Source: Byssochlamys sp. IMV 00236 (lineage: Eukaryota; Ascomycota; Eurotiomycetes; Eurotiales; Thermoascaceae). From it: a DNA stretch of 14,042 bases. Of this stretch, positions 1-9,598 are shown piece by piece. The translations under genes were made by a program, and so were the position numbers. The stretch spans positions 1-14,042 of the forward strand of contig MSJH02000107.1 in the NCBI GenBank assembly GCA_001931875.2, in the 5' to 3' direction. The notes under the pieces are model-generated. The model made no database searches and was not told the origin of the DNA. It was given only the letters and a program-made list of their open reading frames with translations. Positions within the stretch are counted from its first letter, which is position 1, and each line of letters begins with the position of its first letter.

Positions 1-1582
1 CAAGTTTGCAAGAGGAATGAAATGACTAACTGCTCCAGTGCATGGCGACCTGGATATGCTTTTTGAGTGTATTAAATGAAGGCTTGCAACGGTTTTTTGG
101 GTGATTCCAAAAGTAAACCACTTCATTTTGGCAGTGCTTTTATTCACGGGTAAAGGGGTATTGTGCTTCTCAAATACAACTCTGTGCATTTTAAGCCAGT
201 CCTTTCATTACATCTTGCACAATCAGTCTTTGGAGCTTGTAACGCGAATATCTAGTTTAAGGTTAGTTAATGGAAGATAAGAGGTTGATAATACTGATCT
301 TCCAGGTTATAGTTAGACCCAAGCAATATTGTCCACAATGAGGTACTTAAGCCTCGAATCTACTTAATCTCACTGGACATAAATAACTACTGCCAATTAT
401 GGAAATCCATTAAAGTAACAAACAATAATATCTACCAATATGCAGCCAGTGAAACCCTGAACTATCAAGAGAACAGATCAAGACCATTGGATTATAATAA
501 TCCAATATACACCTTCATAATAATATTTTGTATAATCTTCAGATTGAATTTGATCTTAATAAATTATAAACATTCTTAACAGACTCGTCGTACAAGTTCT
601 AATATTTATATCAAAGGCTCTCACACAAGAATGAACTTTACTTTCTGTCGTGTATGAGGCCTCATATGATTCCTCTTCTAGTTCTCGTTGCTGCAAGAAT
701 CACTTTTTGTTGAATGAAGATTGAGAATTTTATCCCAAAGTGTGTCAGTACGTTGAAGACGTCCGTCTTGAGGAAGCGTTTCGATAAACTAGGGTACTGC
801 GGATTATCAGCGTAGAGAGTTGGGCAGTGCCGTATCATATACAAAGAATTGATGTGCAAACAGCAGGACACGCCGTTTCTTGATCTTTTTTTATTATATC
901 ATGTTTATTATTTTCTCGTCTATGGTAAAAGCATGTGTTGTGCTATAAGTATATGTTGTGTTTTATTTCACTTTTACTAAAGTGAAAATAGCTATATATT
1001 TTATTTGGTTATCAGCATCTACTTTATATAAAGAAGTTAACATTACTTTGAGAAGTTATTATTATAGTTTCTAATATTTTATTTCAGTATTAATATCTAT
1101 TTACTTTTTCATTTATGCAAGAAACCTTTTTTCTTTTTCATTTATGCAAGAAACCTTTTTTCTTTTTCATTTATGCAAGAAACCTTTTTTCTTTTTAAAT
1201 AAAAGACCCCTAGTTTCCTTTTATTAATTTTCCTGATAATTTATTTTGTTTAGTATGAAGCTTGTATGAACACGAAGGTTAATATATACACATTCTTGTA
1301 TCTTAATGACAGCTACTAATTTTATCTTCTAGGCAAGTAAATCAAATCTTCTCTAATCTCGACTCAGAAATATACACACAATAAAGTAGTTTCTTTATAT
1401 GATATGTTGTTATTAATATCAACACGAGCAACGATCATGCCTATTAAACCAAAATAATCACAGTGGAATGATAGTCTGTGACTCTAAATGTTTTTATTGG
1501 GTAAGAGCTTAAACGAGTGAGATGAGTAAGCTTACAATTATTATTTGAGCCTTTTAACTTTTAAATTGTAACTTTGTCAAAG
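1..1582. other. AT-rich stretch without a supported gene
   Basis: No convincing gene was found here on either strand. The longest minus-strand frame (662-871) has no ATG start and no splice context that would extend it. A minus-strand stretch in the first 150 bases reads like decayed coding sequence but is interrupted by stops. The only clear structure is the 29-bp tandem repeat at 1110-1196. The last 150 bases should include the promoter of the gene starting at 1583, but no strong TATA box stands out. Confidence 0.6.
1110..1196. repeat. Perfect tandem repeat, 3 copies of a 29-bp unit
   Basis: Three identical, directly adjacent 29-bp units begin at 1110, 1139 and 1168. Each unit reads CATTTATGCAAGAAACC followed by six T, one C and five T. 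The array is preceded by a partial CTTTTT and ends where the sequence changes to AAATAAAAG. The complete lack of divergence suggests a recent expansion by slippage or unequal exchange. It lies in a non-coding AT-rich stretch about 390 bp upstream of the first gene start, and no function is evident. Confidence 0.95.
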
Positions 1583-3193
1583 ATGAGCTCGAACATTAAA
1601 TATATACAAGAACACCACAACAACTTTAATGTATTATCTTTTGCCAAACACACAAAGGCCAAGTCTCTCAGTTCATTCAAAAAGGAACTCGACACCGCGT
1701 TATCAGCCATTGCTGACCAAGACATAAAAAAAAACAGAGACAACAGAGACATTATCTCTTGGGCTAGGTTGAAGCGAAAGAATCAAAACGAGGTAAATGT
1801 TGCAGTGATGATTTATTACTGATAACTAATAGCACGTAAATAGTTGACGGGTACAGTACAAATCAAAAAGTATTTTTACAAAGTCGTACGCGAAAATTAT
1901 ATAAGCACAAAAAAATATCTCAAGTTAATCAAAAAGTTACGTGATACTGAAGAAGAGATAAACCAAATTGAGGATGGGGAACCTAGCGCACAAGCAGAAG
2001 ATGACGATGATGATGATGATGAAGACACTAGTGATCTCATCAAATCATTCAGGAACCTCGATCATAGCAACAAGTGGATCCTTAGTACTGGTAAATGTGT
2101 TGATAACGAATTGTTTCTCTTTGCCCTCCAATGTCAAGAGGATCATCCAAGCAAGCAATTCATCATGGATGTAGCAGATTTAAATTATGTACAATACGAC
2201 GTGTTTACAGAAGAAGAATTGGATGAAATAAGTACATTTGAAGAGAAAGAATTGCCGATGCCACCAGATACCATCCAACAACACATGAATCACTTTAACC
2301 TGACTAGTGCAAATCAACTTCGTACCGCTTTAAATAATAACCATACTTTTTACAATAACCCTGATAAAGACATTGACTGGATTAACCACACCATATACAG
2401 TCTTGTACGAGAGTACGAAAGTGGAAATATGAAGCGAACCCATTCGGAAACGTGGTATCAAACACACATATGGCGAATGATTGAAACCTGTTTCGATAAA
2501 CTAGACGAACTTGAAGCTGCCATTGGCGAACCTATTAGCATGGCAAACCAAAACAGGATGAACAACAAACGAACCATTGATGGATTTAATACAATAGCAA
2601 GAGTCAAATTAGGTCACAAATGCGACAGCGTGTTTAGAACTTGCAGAATTGATCATAGTAAAGATCAAGAGTTTGGTGCAACGGAGGCCAAGGCGAAATA
2701 CAATATTTCCTCTGAACATTTTAAAGACTCTTTTGTTAAATTACCAACAACTCTTAAAGACATGCTTGATGATTTGATAAAAACAAAACCGTCCATGTAC
2801 AAATCTCTTCAGACAGTCGGCTTCATCCACTCTGGACTTTCATCTACAATGCTTAATGTAGACAGACCAACACGTAACATTACCAGAGTTACCAGACAAG
2901 AGCCAATCGTCATTAGTCATGCTATTGAACACTTTGGTGAAACAGTTCTTCCAGCTATGGTTTCGGTTTGGATTGCAACAGATATTGTCAAAAGTACCTT
3001 TGATATTCTAAACGCATTACCACCACCAGCAAATGGTGAAAATGAAGGTGATTTTTCGTGGATGAAAGGTTTTTTTAAAAAGCAAAAATTATCTGGTAGA
3101 AGAACCCCCTTCTGCACCCTCAACAACCATCAAAGTCCAAAAAAGGAAACAATCACTTTTTCAAAAAAAGACAAAACACACCACAAAAAATAA
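1583..3193 (+). CDS. Uncharacterised protein with PD-(D/E)XK nuclease-like core, two exons
   Basis: I join exons 1583-1792 and 1844-3193 across a 51-nt intron (GTAAAT donor, ACTAAT branch-like site, TAG acceptor, phase 0), giving 519 residues. The ATG at 1583 is the first after an in-frame TAA at 1562. Visible features are a lysine-rich N-terminal third; an acidic Asp/Glu run at about residues 122-131; a central segment with D331 (CDSVF) and E351-A-K353 (TEAKAKY), which fits the D...ExK pattern of PD-(D/E)XK nucleases; a following LPTTLKDMLDDL helix and GFIHSGL strand; and a very basic Lys-rich tail that may act as a nuclear signal. From memory it resembles a large uncharacterised family of Mucorales, often in many copies per genome. 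Function is unknown: it could be transposon-derived or a cellular nuclease, and activity is not shown. No transmembrane segment or signal peptide is evident. The frame is intact with a poly-A signal downstream, so it is probably expressed. Confidence 0.75.
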
Positions 3194-3327
3194 ATTGACA
3201 CACACACCCCCCCTCTATCTTTATCTTTAAAGTACACTTATACCATCGAATATTTATTACTCATGCTTTATTTTTTATTCCTTATTCACCAAGATAAAAA
3301 GGGCATTGGTAAGCGGTCTTATTTAAA

Positions 3328-3337
3328 AATAAATAAA
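3328..3337 (+). terminator. Candidate polyadenylation signal of the nuclease-like gene
   Basis: Two overlapping AATAAA hexamers (3328-3333 and 3332-3337) lie about 135-145 nt after the stop codon at 3193. That is a plausible 3' UTR length. The region is AT-rich, so a chance match is possible. Confidence 0.45.
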
Positions 3338-3630
3338 GCTGCCTTCCTATGTAAATCTCCCCTATTTTTGTAAAAAAAAAAAATGTCCAATTGATATTTT
3401 AAAATCCGACCAATATTTTCAAAAAAATGACCAATTGACGGTACTTAATTTATGCACCTTTGTTTGTTTTCTGTTTCTCTTCTTTAGTTGAATTCTTAAA
3501 GAACACCTAAGGATTAGAAAAAGTAAACATAATTAATATAAATATCATCCTATTATTAACCATATATATTATAACAATAAAGCTATCAATTCAACTCATA
3601 ACAAAGTCACACTCTACATCAGTTCACAAA

Positions 3631-3651
3631 AACCGTGAATAATTCACGGTT
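3631..3651. repeat. 21-bp perfect palindrome, left copy
   Basis: AACCGTGAAT and its exact reverse complement ATTCACGGTT flank one central A, giving perfect 10-bp arms. A near copy lies at 3886-3906. Palindromes of this form can be binding sites for dimeric proteins or part of the ends of a small transposable element. Confidence 0.85.
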
Positions 3652-3885
3652 GTTCGTGAAAAATTCATGAATGAAAAGCGGTCAGAATCACTCGAAATCA
3701 GAAATGCGTGAAATGAACCAGAAAAATCACAGAGTCAGCCTATAAAAAATTCAAATAGTGGCATACTGTCAACTAATCACACATTCCTCTTCATAATTGC
3801 ACTCTTTTAGACATCATTTTTCATGAAGGCATTGTTACTCAAAAAATGAATAATTCTGATTGGCTCATTTGACCGCCTCCCGCTC

Positions 3886-3906
3886 AACCGTGAATTATTC
3901 AAGGTT
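3886..3906. repeat. 21-bp palindrome, right copy (one arm mismatch)
   Basis: AACCGTGAAT, one T, then ATTCAAGGTT: the same palindrome as at 3631-3651 with a single arm mismatch (A for C). The 17-mer TGAATAATTCACGGTTG at 3636-3652 is found exactly on the opposite strand at 3885-3901, so the two copies form an inverted pair spanning 276 bp. Confidence 0.85.
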
Positions 3907-4014
3907 ATTTTAAAAAATCCACGGTTCTTCTTGCCATAGCGCGCTTGTTGGTGAGTCCCTGCCAAGCTTTTGCTGTTATATTATACGGCTTTCTAACCCT
4001 TTATGTTATTTAGA

Positions 4015-4911
4015 TTAGAACCAACAGCAGTTAATAAATATTGACCTCATCCAACTGAATGGACAAACGGCACAAAATCAGATGTGTTGCATGCTACTGA
4101 TAATGTGAATACCTTTCCGACCATGCTGCTAGAAGTGCAATACAATGCAGATGATACATTCCTGCATCGTATTGTATAGTATTGCGAGGAAGTCCATAAG
4201 CAATACAATGTCGAGCCATTGGTCCTTGTTTTTGTGATCAACAAAACAAGAGACAAGGTCTTGCGTAAAACTAGGAAAGACCCAAAGCACCCGTATTTAC
4301 TCAAGTTACCGTGCTTTTCATGGGCTAAAAAATGCTGGATAATGAACAAAGATGTCATTCGCGATCACTTGATCAGTACTCCCCTTTGCCCTATGGTTGT
4401 TCTTGGTGCGTTTTTTACTGCACAGGAGATATCTCTCGCCCAGCACCAGCAGCGGCACGATCCAATCATAAAGCATCTGTACAGGTTATCGCAGCAAATT
4501 TTCGAGCACGTCGTAACACCTGAAGAGTCCACGATAGATGACTTGTTGCATGTGTGCGACAACGCTAGCTTGAAGTTTGAAGAAGGCATCAATGTTCTTG
4601 AGGATTTGCCAGATTCTAACTCGAAGAAGCGAGTTATTGATTGCTTAAATGATGGGTTAGAAGTAGTAAAGGCTTACAAATGCAAATACATGCCTTGTCC
4701 ATCACCATCACCATCACCGCCAATCCCTCCCTCGTCACCGTCTGCAGCTCAAAACTGGATATTCGTTGAAAGGTATCTGCAAAGCCTTGGAAGTGAACCG
4801 ATGAACTGGGATGCCTGTCTTGTAGAAGGGCAGCAACAAGGCTATTTAAAAAGCTATACTAAGTCTACTAGTTTGAAAGCCGCGTATTTGCGTTGGAAAA
4901 AAAAAATATAA
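4015..4911 (+). pseudogene. Broken gene of a second PD-(D/E)XK-like family (D...ExQ type)
   Basis: One reading frame looks coding from 4015 to the TAA at 4909-4911 but is cut by TGA at 4042 and TAG at 4177. Before the TAG lie KSDVLH and then LLEVQ with a downstream R, a D...ExQ arrangement like Rpn/PDDEXK-type transposase nucleases. After it follow a strand VEPLVLVFVINK, a conserved-looking LPCFSWAKKCWI segment, an amphipathic helical region, a Pro/Ser linker around 4695-4740 and a C-terminal domain ending KSTSLKAAYLRWKKK. The open part after the TAG has no upstream ATG that would keep the catalytic residues; its first in-frame Met is in the middle of the domain. It resembles, from memory, an uncharacterised multi-copy family of Mucorales. 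The likely reading is a recently decayed copy. Alternatives are a sequencing error or an unusual splice pattern that skips the stops. Confidence 0.65.
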
Positions 4912-4928
4912 AATAGACATTAGTAACC

Positions 4929-4950
4929 AAAAAAAAAAAAAAAAAAAAAA
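4929..4950 (+). repeat. Run of 22 A just after the broken gene
   Basis: An uninterrupted A22 starts 17 nt after the stop codon at 4909-4911. It could be a simple slippage tract or the integrated poly-A tail of a retrocopied transcript. No target-site duplication was recognised by eye. A shorter A14 run occurs at 5322-5335 without an obvious gene beside it. Confidence 0.9.
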
Positions 4951-5244
4951 CGTGGCGCTTTCATTGAATGTGTGTTTTTGGGGGCTGGGGATCAGCCAGC
5001 ATTTATTAATGTAATGGTGGAACAGATGTCGATATTCACTTTGGCGCACATATCCGTGAATTGATCTAAAAACAGGAGGAAATCATCCATTTTATAAATT
5101 GGCCTATCAAAGCCCTTTTATTTTTGCGTAACAACACCCCTTAAAAATAGAAATAGCAAAAAAGAGGCAATTGCAAAGGTTAATGTGCATTCAAAAGCGT
5201 GTATAAGATTTTTAATTCTTTTGGTTAATTTTTGCTGATGTTGA

Positions 5245-5270
5245 TTTCAGATCATTGTCATGATCAGAAA
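5245..5270. repeat. Inverted repeat (stem-loop)
   Basis: TTTC, one unpaired A, GATCAT, loop TGTC, ATGATC, one A, GAAA. The two arms pair perfectly apart from the A-A position. It sits 11 bp before the 18-bp palindrome at 5282. Confidence 0.7.
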
Positions 5271-5281
5271 CCGTAAAGGAG

Positions 5282-5299
5282 TCTACGGACGTCCGTAGA
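5282..5299. repeat. Perfect 18-bp palindrome
   Basis: TCTACGGACGTCCGTAGA is its own reverse complement. TACGG or CCGTA units recur on both sides (ACCGTAAAGG at about 5270, CTTACGGAAG at about 5303), so the palindrome is the centre of a denser cluster of the same motif. This suggests a protein binding site or a transposon end. It is non-coding on both strands. Confidence 0.85.
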
Positions 5300-5619
5300 A
5301 ATCTTACGGAAGTTGTCTATTAAAAAAAAAAAAAATCCAGACTATTCTCTTCCCGCAACGACTCAAATTATTTACAAGTCCACTATTTCACTTTTTAGAA
5401 TAAATTCCTTTTCTTTCGAATTAAATCTAAAAGCAGCAACAACAATTGAACATTAGCAGCAGATAGTAGAAAGGATTGAAGGTTGTGAATCAAACAAACT
5501 AAAAATAACTTGGAATTAACCCAATTGTATGGATTAGTAAAAAGAGAGAAACGTATGTTGGTATTAGAGCATATATCCTAATATTAGCTTTACTTACCAC
5601 CAAGGTGCATTCTGGGGGA

Positions 5620-5637
5620 GGGTGGCGATAACCACCC
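5620..5637. repeat. Short GC-rich hairpin
   Basis: GGGTGG, a six-base loop CGATAA, then CCACCC. A 6-bp GC stem stands out in this AT-rich stretch. On the minus strand a GTAAGT donor-like sequence follows about 20 bp later, but no exon could be built. Confidence 0.5.
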
Positions 5638-6279
5638 AGGATAGTTAAAAAAAAAAAGGAACGGAGGACAGAGAGAACCCAGAGCACAAGAAGAGGCAAT
5701 TGGGAGAACGTTTCAGATATACACGCCAGAGAGCAAAAAGGGCGGGACAAGCGAGTCAGAGCAAGGACCATGAGGACAGGCTAGTTTTGCATTGCCAAAT
5801 ATGACTACATGTTCTTCTGATTTCATGGAAAGACCGAATAAAGAATTTAAACTTTTACAAACAGACTAATATTAAGTTAATTTCAACTCCAGGACAGCCC
5901 ACCTGTTAATATTATATGCATATGTTTATCTCCTAATTCAATAGGATGGAGGCTCATTGAGCAGTCTTTATTAATTATTGAAAGCAAACTTAAATGAGAA
6001 AACGCTGCAACCCCGTATTACTAAAGCTTGCAGTTAGATTCCACAAGGTCATCTTTATGATTTCATTAAACATTCTGTATCATGTTTAAATGATTGTTTC
6101 AATAAAAAAAGCTATACAATCGTTTTTTTACATGTATAAATGGTTATAATTTTAGTTTGTGAAAATTTGATGTGGAGACATTGTAACAAAAAAAAGAGGA
6201 AAAGATTACATCAATACAAACGCAAACGTGTGCATAAATATGCATGTATAAAAAAGGAGGAAAGGTATGTGTGGTGTAT

Positions 6280-9200
6280 TTATACAAGATCAATAGCTCT
6301 ATCAATTTCTTCTGACTGAATTATTTGATAATCTAGAGAACCAAAGCGCACAATTCTCTTGGTTCGAATTAACTTTTTCAATTCATCTATCCAAAACACA
6401 GTACTGGTCACCAGTAATACTTTGGTAAGTTCGTGCAATGTTAGAGGCTCCGTTTGGAAGATGGATTGAAAAAACGGAATATAGACAACTGCCATTTGTG
6501 CAATAATAGATCCCCCAACTGCAATATTGAACATTTTGTTAGAAAAGAAACCAATGTTGAATATAGATTGTTTTTCTGATCTGCAAGCAAGCGCATTGAA
6601 CATATCAAAGAAAACAAATGTAGTAAATGTCTAGGTAATAGTTAGCATCGTGTTTAACAAAAGCAGTGCTATCGTTTCATTACCATTGTTGCATCCTTGT
6701 TAGTAACAACACCATCAGCCATTTCAGATATATAGACAAACATGGTTCCCAAGGTAACGATAATGGCAGTAGAAAAGACACGAATAATCAATGGTTTTGT
6801 CAGAATGGTAGCATTCCGGCTTCGAGGTGGCTTCTTCATTATTTCGGGATCTACAGGTTCGACGCCCAAGGATTGGGCAGGCGGACCATCCATGATGATA
6901 TCTTTGTAATAAAAAGGTGAGTATCCATGTATTAACATACGAAAGCATTACATACTTATCCATAATATCTGCATTGCATTTAACGGCGTCTTTAAACCAA
7001 ATAAGGTGGAGATAGCAATCAATGAGAGGGCAGATATACTCGTACTTAGCTGAAAGGTTAAAAAGTTTTGAATGTTGTAGAATATAGATTTGCCTTCTTC
7101 AATAGCATGCAAAATAGTAGAAAAGTCATCATCCACTAATATCATATCAGCAGCTTCCTTTGATACGTCAGTTCCACTTTGGCCCATAGAGATACCTATG
7201 TCAGCCATTTTAAGAGCTGGAGCATCATTAACACCATCACCTGTCATAGCTACTACAGCCCCTGTTTCTTGAAACGCACGCACGATGGCCAACTTATGCT
7301 TGGGAGTAGTACGGGCAAAGACAGAAATTGACTGTATAACCTCTTGAAGCTGTCGCTCAGACATAGCCTCAATATCGTGGCCTGTTAAGCAACTCCTCTT
7401 GGCACTGGTTGGTATGCCTAAACGACGTGCAATGGACATAGCGGTGCCTTCGGAGTCGCCTGTGATCATAACAACCTTCACGCCACCTTGTACAAGTTTT
7501 TTGATGGCATCACCCACACCAGGACGAGGCGGATCATGGACAGCGATAAAACCAGTATAGCACAAGCTACTCTCACTTTCTCCAAAGGCTGTGCTGAGGA
7601 CACGGAGGCCATGAGAACTCATTGCAGAAACATGTTGAGCAACGACTTGTTTAAGTGTTGGAGTCAATGGATGCATTCGTCCGTCTGAAGTGTAATATGT
7701 CGTGCATTTATCTACTACAACCTCTGTTGCACCTTTGACATAGATGTAGTTCCTGGCAAATGAATTATCTTTTTCACGACAGGTGACTGACATGTATTTA
7801 GTATCCGATGTAAATGGTGTTTCTGCGATTCGTTCGTAAAGCTATTATGATATACTAAGCATTCTGCGCACAAACACACGAATCTTTATTTGTCTTACCG
7901 TACGCTCATCTTTCATTCCACTACGAATGACTACATCCAATAAGGCCATCTCTGTTGGTTGACCATACAGTTTCCCTGATTCACCTATTTGAGCATTATT
8001 GCACAAATTGCCTACGTGATATTTTTGTTTTTATGGTAAATCGTACTGTCAGATATATGGTTGCTTAATGAAACTATTACCGATTTTTAAAGTCTGTTGT
8101 AAAGCTTTTGTTATCGTTGTTGGCGTCTTATATTCGTAATCAAACGTTGCTTCATGTTCAACTGTGAATACCTTGGTGACTGTCATTTGATTCAATGTCA
8201 AGGTGCCTGTTTTATCAGCACAAACAACATTGACAGATCCTAGCGTTTCCACAGATGGAAGCTGTTTGACAATAGCTTTTCGGCTGGCCATGCGAAGAAC
8301 ACCCAAGGCTAAAGTAACTGTGACAACAATAGGTAAGCCTTCTGGGATAGCAGCAACCGCGAGACTAACACCAATCGTAAACATATCTAACCAACTACGT
8401 TTCTGAATGAGGCCAATGAGTACAATGACACCAATGACACCAAAAGAAAACATGGATAGTTGTTTTCCAAGATCATTCATGCTGATTTGTAATGGAGTTT
8501 TTCTGATTTCAACCTCTTGCATCAGTTCAAATACATGACCAAACTCTGTATTTTTCCCTGTTGCAACTACAACGCCCTCTCCGTGTCCTGTAAGAAGAAT
8601 TAGATATCATCATAGTTCAAAGCATGCTAGCAGTTTTACCTTGACGTACTAGTGTACCCATGAAGGCAATATTTTCTCTTTCATTTAGTGCGAGTTCTCC
8701 ATAGTTGGTGGTTGCGATAGCCTCTGATATCTTCCTCCTAGGCTTATTCTCACCTGTCAAGTTTGACTCATCAATTTCTAATCCCGTACACTAATATATA
8801 TTAATTTCTCTGTTTCTACGATGAATGCAAACTTTACTTTGGTTATTCTACAATCTGCAGGAATTCGATCACCCACGCCAAAGCGCACAACGTCTCCTGG
8901 AACCAAATCATTTGCTAATACATCTGATACATGTCCATCCCTATTATCAAAAAGTCAGCACAAAGGAGAGAATTCGGCTATTGTACCTGTACCTTACTAA
9001 GTGACAATGGTGAGGCACAAGCTTATTTAATGCTTCCAGTGACTTTTCGGAGCGATATTCTTGAATAAAGGCGACTAAAAAAATTTGATAAATACAATTT
9101 CTGTGTATATTAGGAGCAAAGCAATACCTGTTACTACAATGATAATCGCCTAAAAAGGAATATTTAGAATACAAATAAAGGTCTTACTGTTTTACTTTAC

Positions 9201-9497
9201 CGCGCTAATACTGATAGCATCATCAAACTGGCCCATTAAGACAGAGATACAAGCAGAGCCAAGCAGTAAGAGGATCATGGGATCCTTGAATGAATCAATA
9301 AATTTTGAAAACAAACTTTCGTCTTCGTCTGTTTCGAGTTCGTTTGTGCCATATAAAGCTCTTAAACTTGGAACATCAGCCAGATGTAAGCCTTTAACAG
9401 GGTCAGTGTTGAACTCATTTGCAACTTGCTCAACAGATTGACGAGCAGCTTTAGCAGATGGAGTTGTAGTTGTACCCACAGGCAAAGAAGATGTCAT
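6280..9497 (-). CDS. PMR1: Golgi Ca2+/Mn2+-transporting P-type ATPase (SPCA), ten exons
   Basis: ATP-driven pump that moves Ca2+ and Mn2+ into the Golgi. Exons, in transcript order: 9201-9497, 9128-9149, 8987-9074, 8838-8940, 8640-8790, 8081-8587, 7899-8011, 6956-7841, 6684-6901, 6280-6630. All joins keep phase and give 911 residues, close to the family length of about 900-950. Visible: N-terminal cation-ATPase region; TM1 at about 73-90; actuator TGE at 182-184; TM4 PEGL at 302-305; phosphorylated D345 in DKTGTLT; nucleotide-binding KGA at 463-465; DPPRP at 530-534; hinge TGDGVNDAP at about 627-635; TM6 [10 protein letters not shown] at 723-732, with the Asn/Asp ion ligands and the Gln linked to Mn selectivity in yeast PMR1. 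An in-frame TGA lies directly before the ATG, which fixes the start. Introns are 46-69 nt. Exon 3 may instead end at 8993, giving 909 residues. No defect was found. Confidence 0.96.
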
Positions 9498-9598
9498 TCA
9501 ACAAGATGAAGAAGAAAAGCAATAATTCGGACTTGAATTACTTTCAAAATTGGCTTGTCGCTTTTCGGAATTTGAACTGTCACTTTTCTGTCAACCAT
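9494..9598 (-). promoter_or_regulatory. Upstream ORF overlapping the PMR1 start codon
   Basis: An ATG at 9598-9596 (context TTTCCATGG) opens a 34-codon frame starting MVDRKVTVQI that ends at TGA 9496-9494. That stop overlaps the pump's ATG (9497-9495) as ATGA. If the transcript starts upstream of 9598, ribosomes would meet this ORF first, and translation of the pump would need leaky scanning or reinitiation at the overlap. An inverted CCAAT box (ATTGG at 9549-9553) also lies in it, which could instead mean transcription starts later and the ORF is not in the mRNA. The transcript start is not visible from sequence. Confidence 0.4.

Larger units (their letters stand above)
3194..4014. other. 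Intergenic stretch with paired palindromes
   Basis: No gene is supported here. It holds the 3' end of the upstream gene, A-rich runs around 3372 and 3421 each followed by an ATGxCCAATTGA motif, the two palindromes at 3631 and 3886, and an ATTGG (inverted CCAAT) box at 3859-3863. Near its right end is a good intron-like segment, 3951-4013: a GTGAGT donor, a CTAAC branch sequence and a TTATTTAG acceptor. This may be a relic intron of the broken gene that follows. Confidence 0.5.
4951..6279. other. Gene-poor stretch between broken gene and calcium pump
   Basis: No gene is supported. A minus-strand frame at 5499-5771 is hydrophobic but low in complexity, with no splice or homology support. The stretch contains a stem-loop at 5245-5270, a perfect 18-bp palindrome at 5282-5299, an A14 run at 5322-5335, a GGGTGG/CCACCC hairpin at 5620-5637, a purine-rich run at about 5647-5720, and AT-rich sequence that should include the 3' UTR of the minus-strand pump gene (from about 6279 down). 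Confidence 0.55.

Noticed and set aside
30..145. Minus-strand translation reading QNEVVYFWNHPKNRCKPSF and onward, looking like decayed coding sequence
   Set aside because: Flanked by several stops and too short. No family could be recognised and no splice sites extend it.
662..871. Minus-strand frame of 69 codons with Cys/Leu-rich start resembling an F-box/LRR segment
   Set aside because: It starts at GTG, has no ATG or acceptor that fits, no continuation on either side, and the resemblance is too slight to name.
2917..3126. Minus-strand open frame opposite the nuclease-like gene
   Set aside because: A shadow of the plus-strand coding frame, which has an intron, a start and motif support.
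3652..3664. GTTCGTGAAAAAT also present inverted at 12391-12403, beside the two decayed frames
   Set aside because: A 13-bp match between two AT-rich stretches is expected by chance in 14 kb on two strands, so it was not taken as shared element ends.
5499..5771. Minus-strand hydrophobic 90-residue frame
   Set aside because: Low complexity, crosses a poly-T run and a hairpin, no domain, no convincing start context.
7090..7688. Plus-strand frames opposite the calcium pump exon
   Set aside because: Antisense shadows of a strongly conserved P-type ATPase exon.
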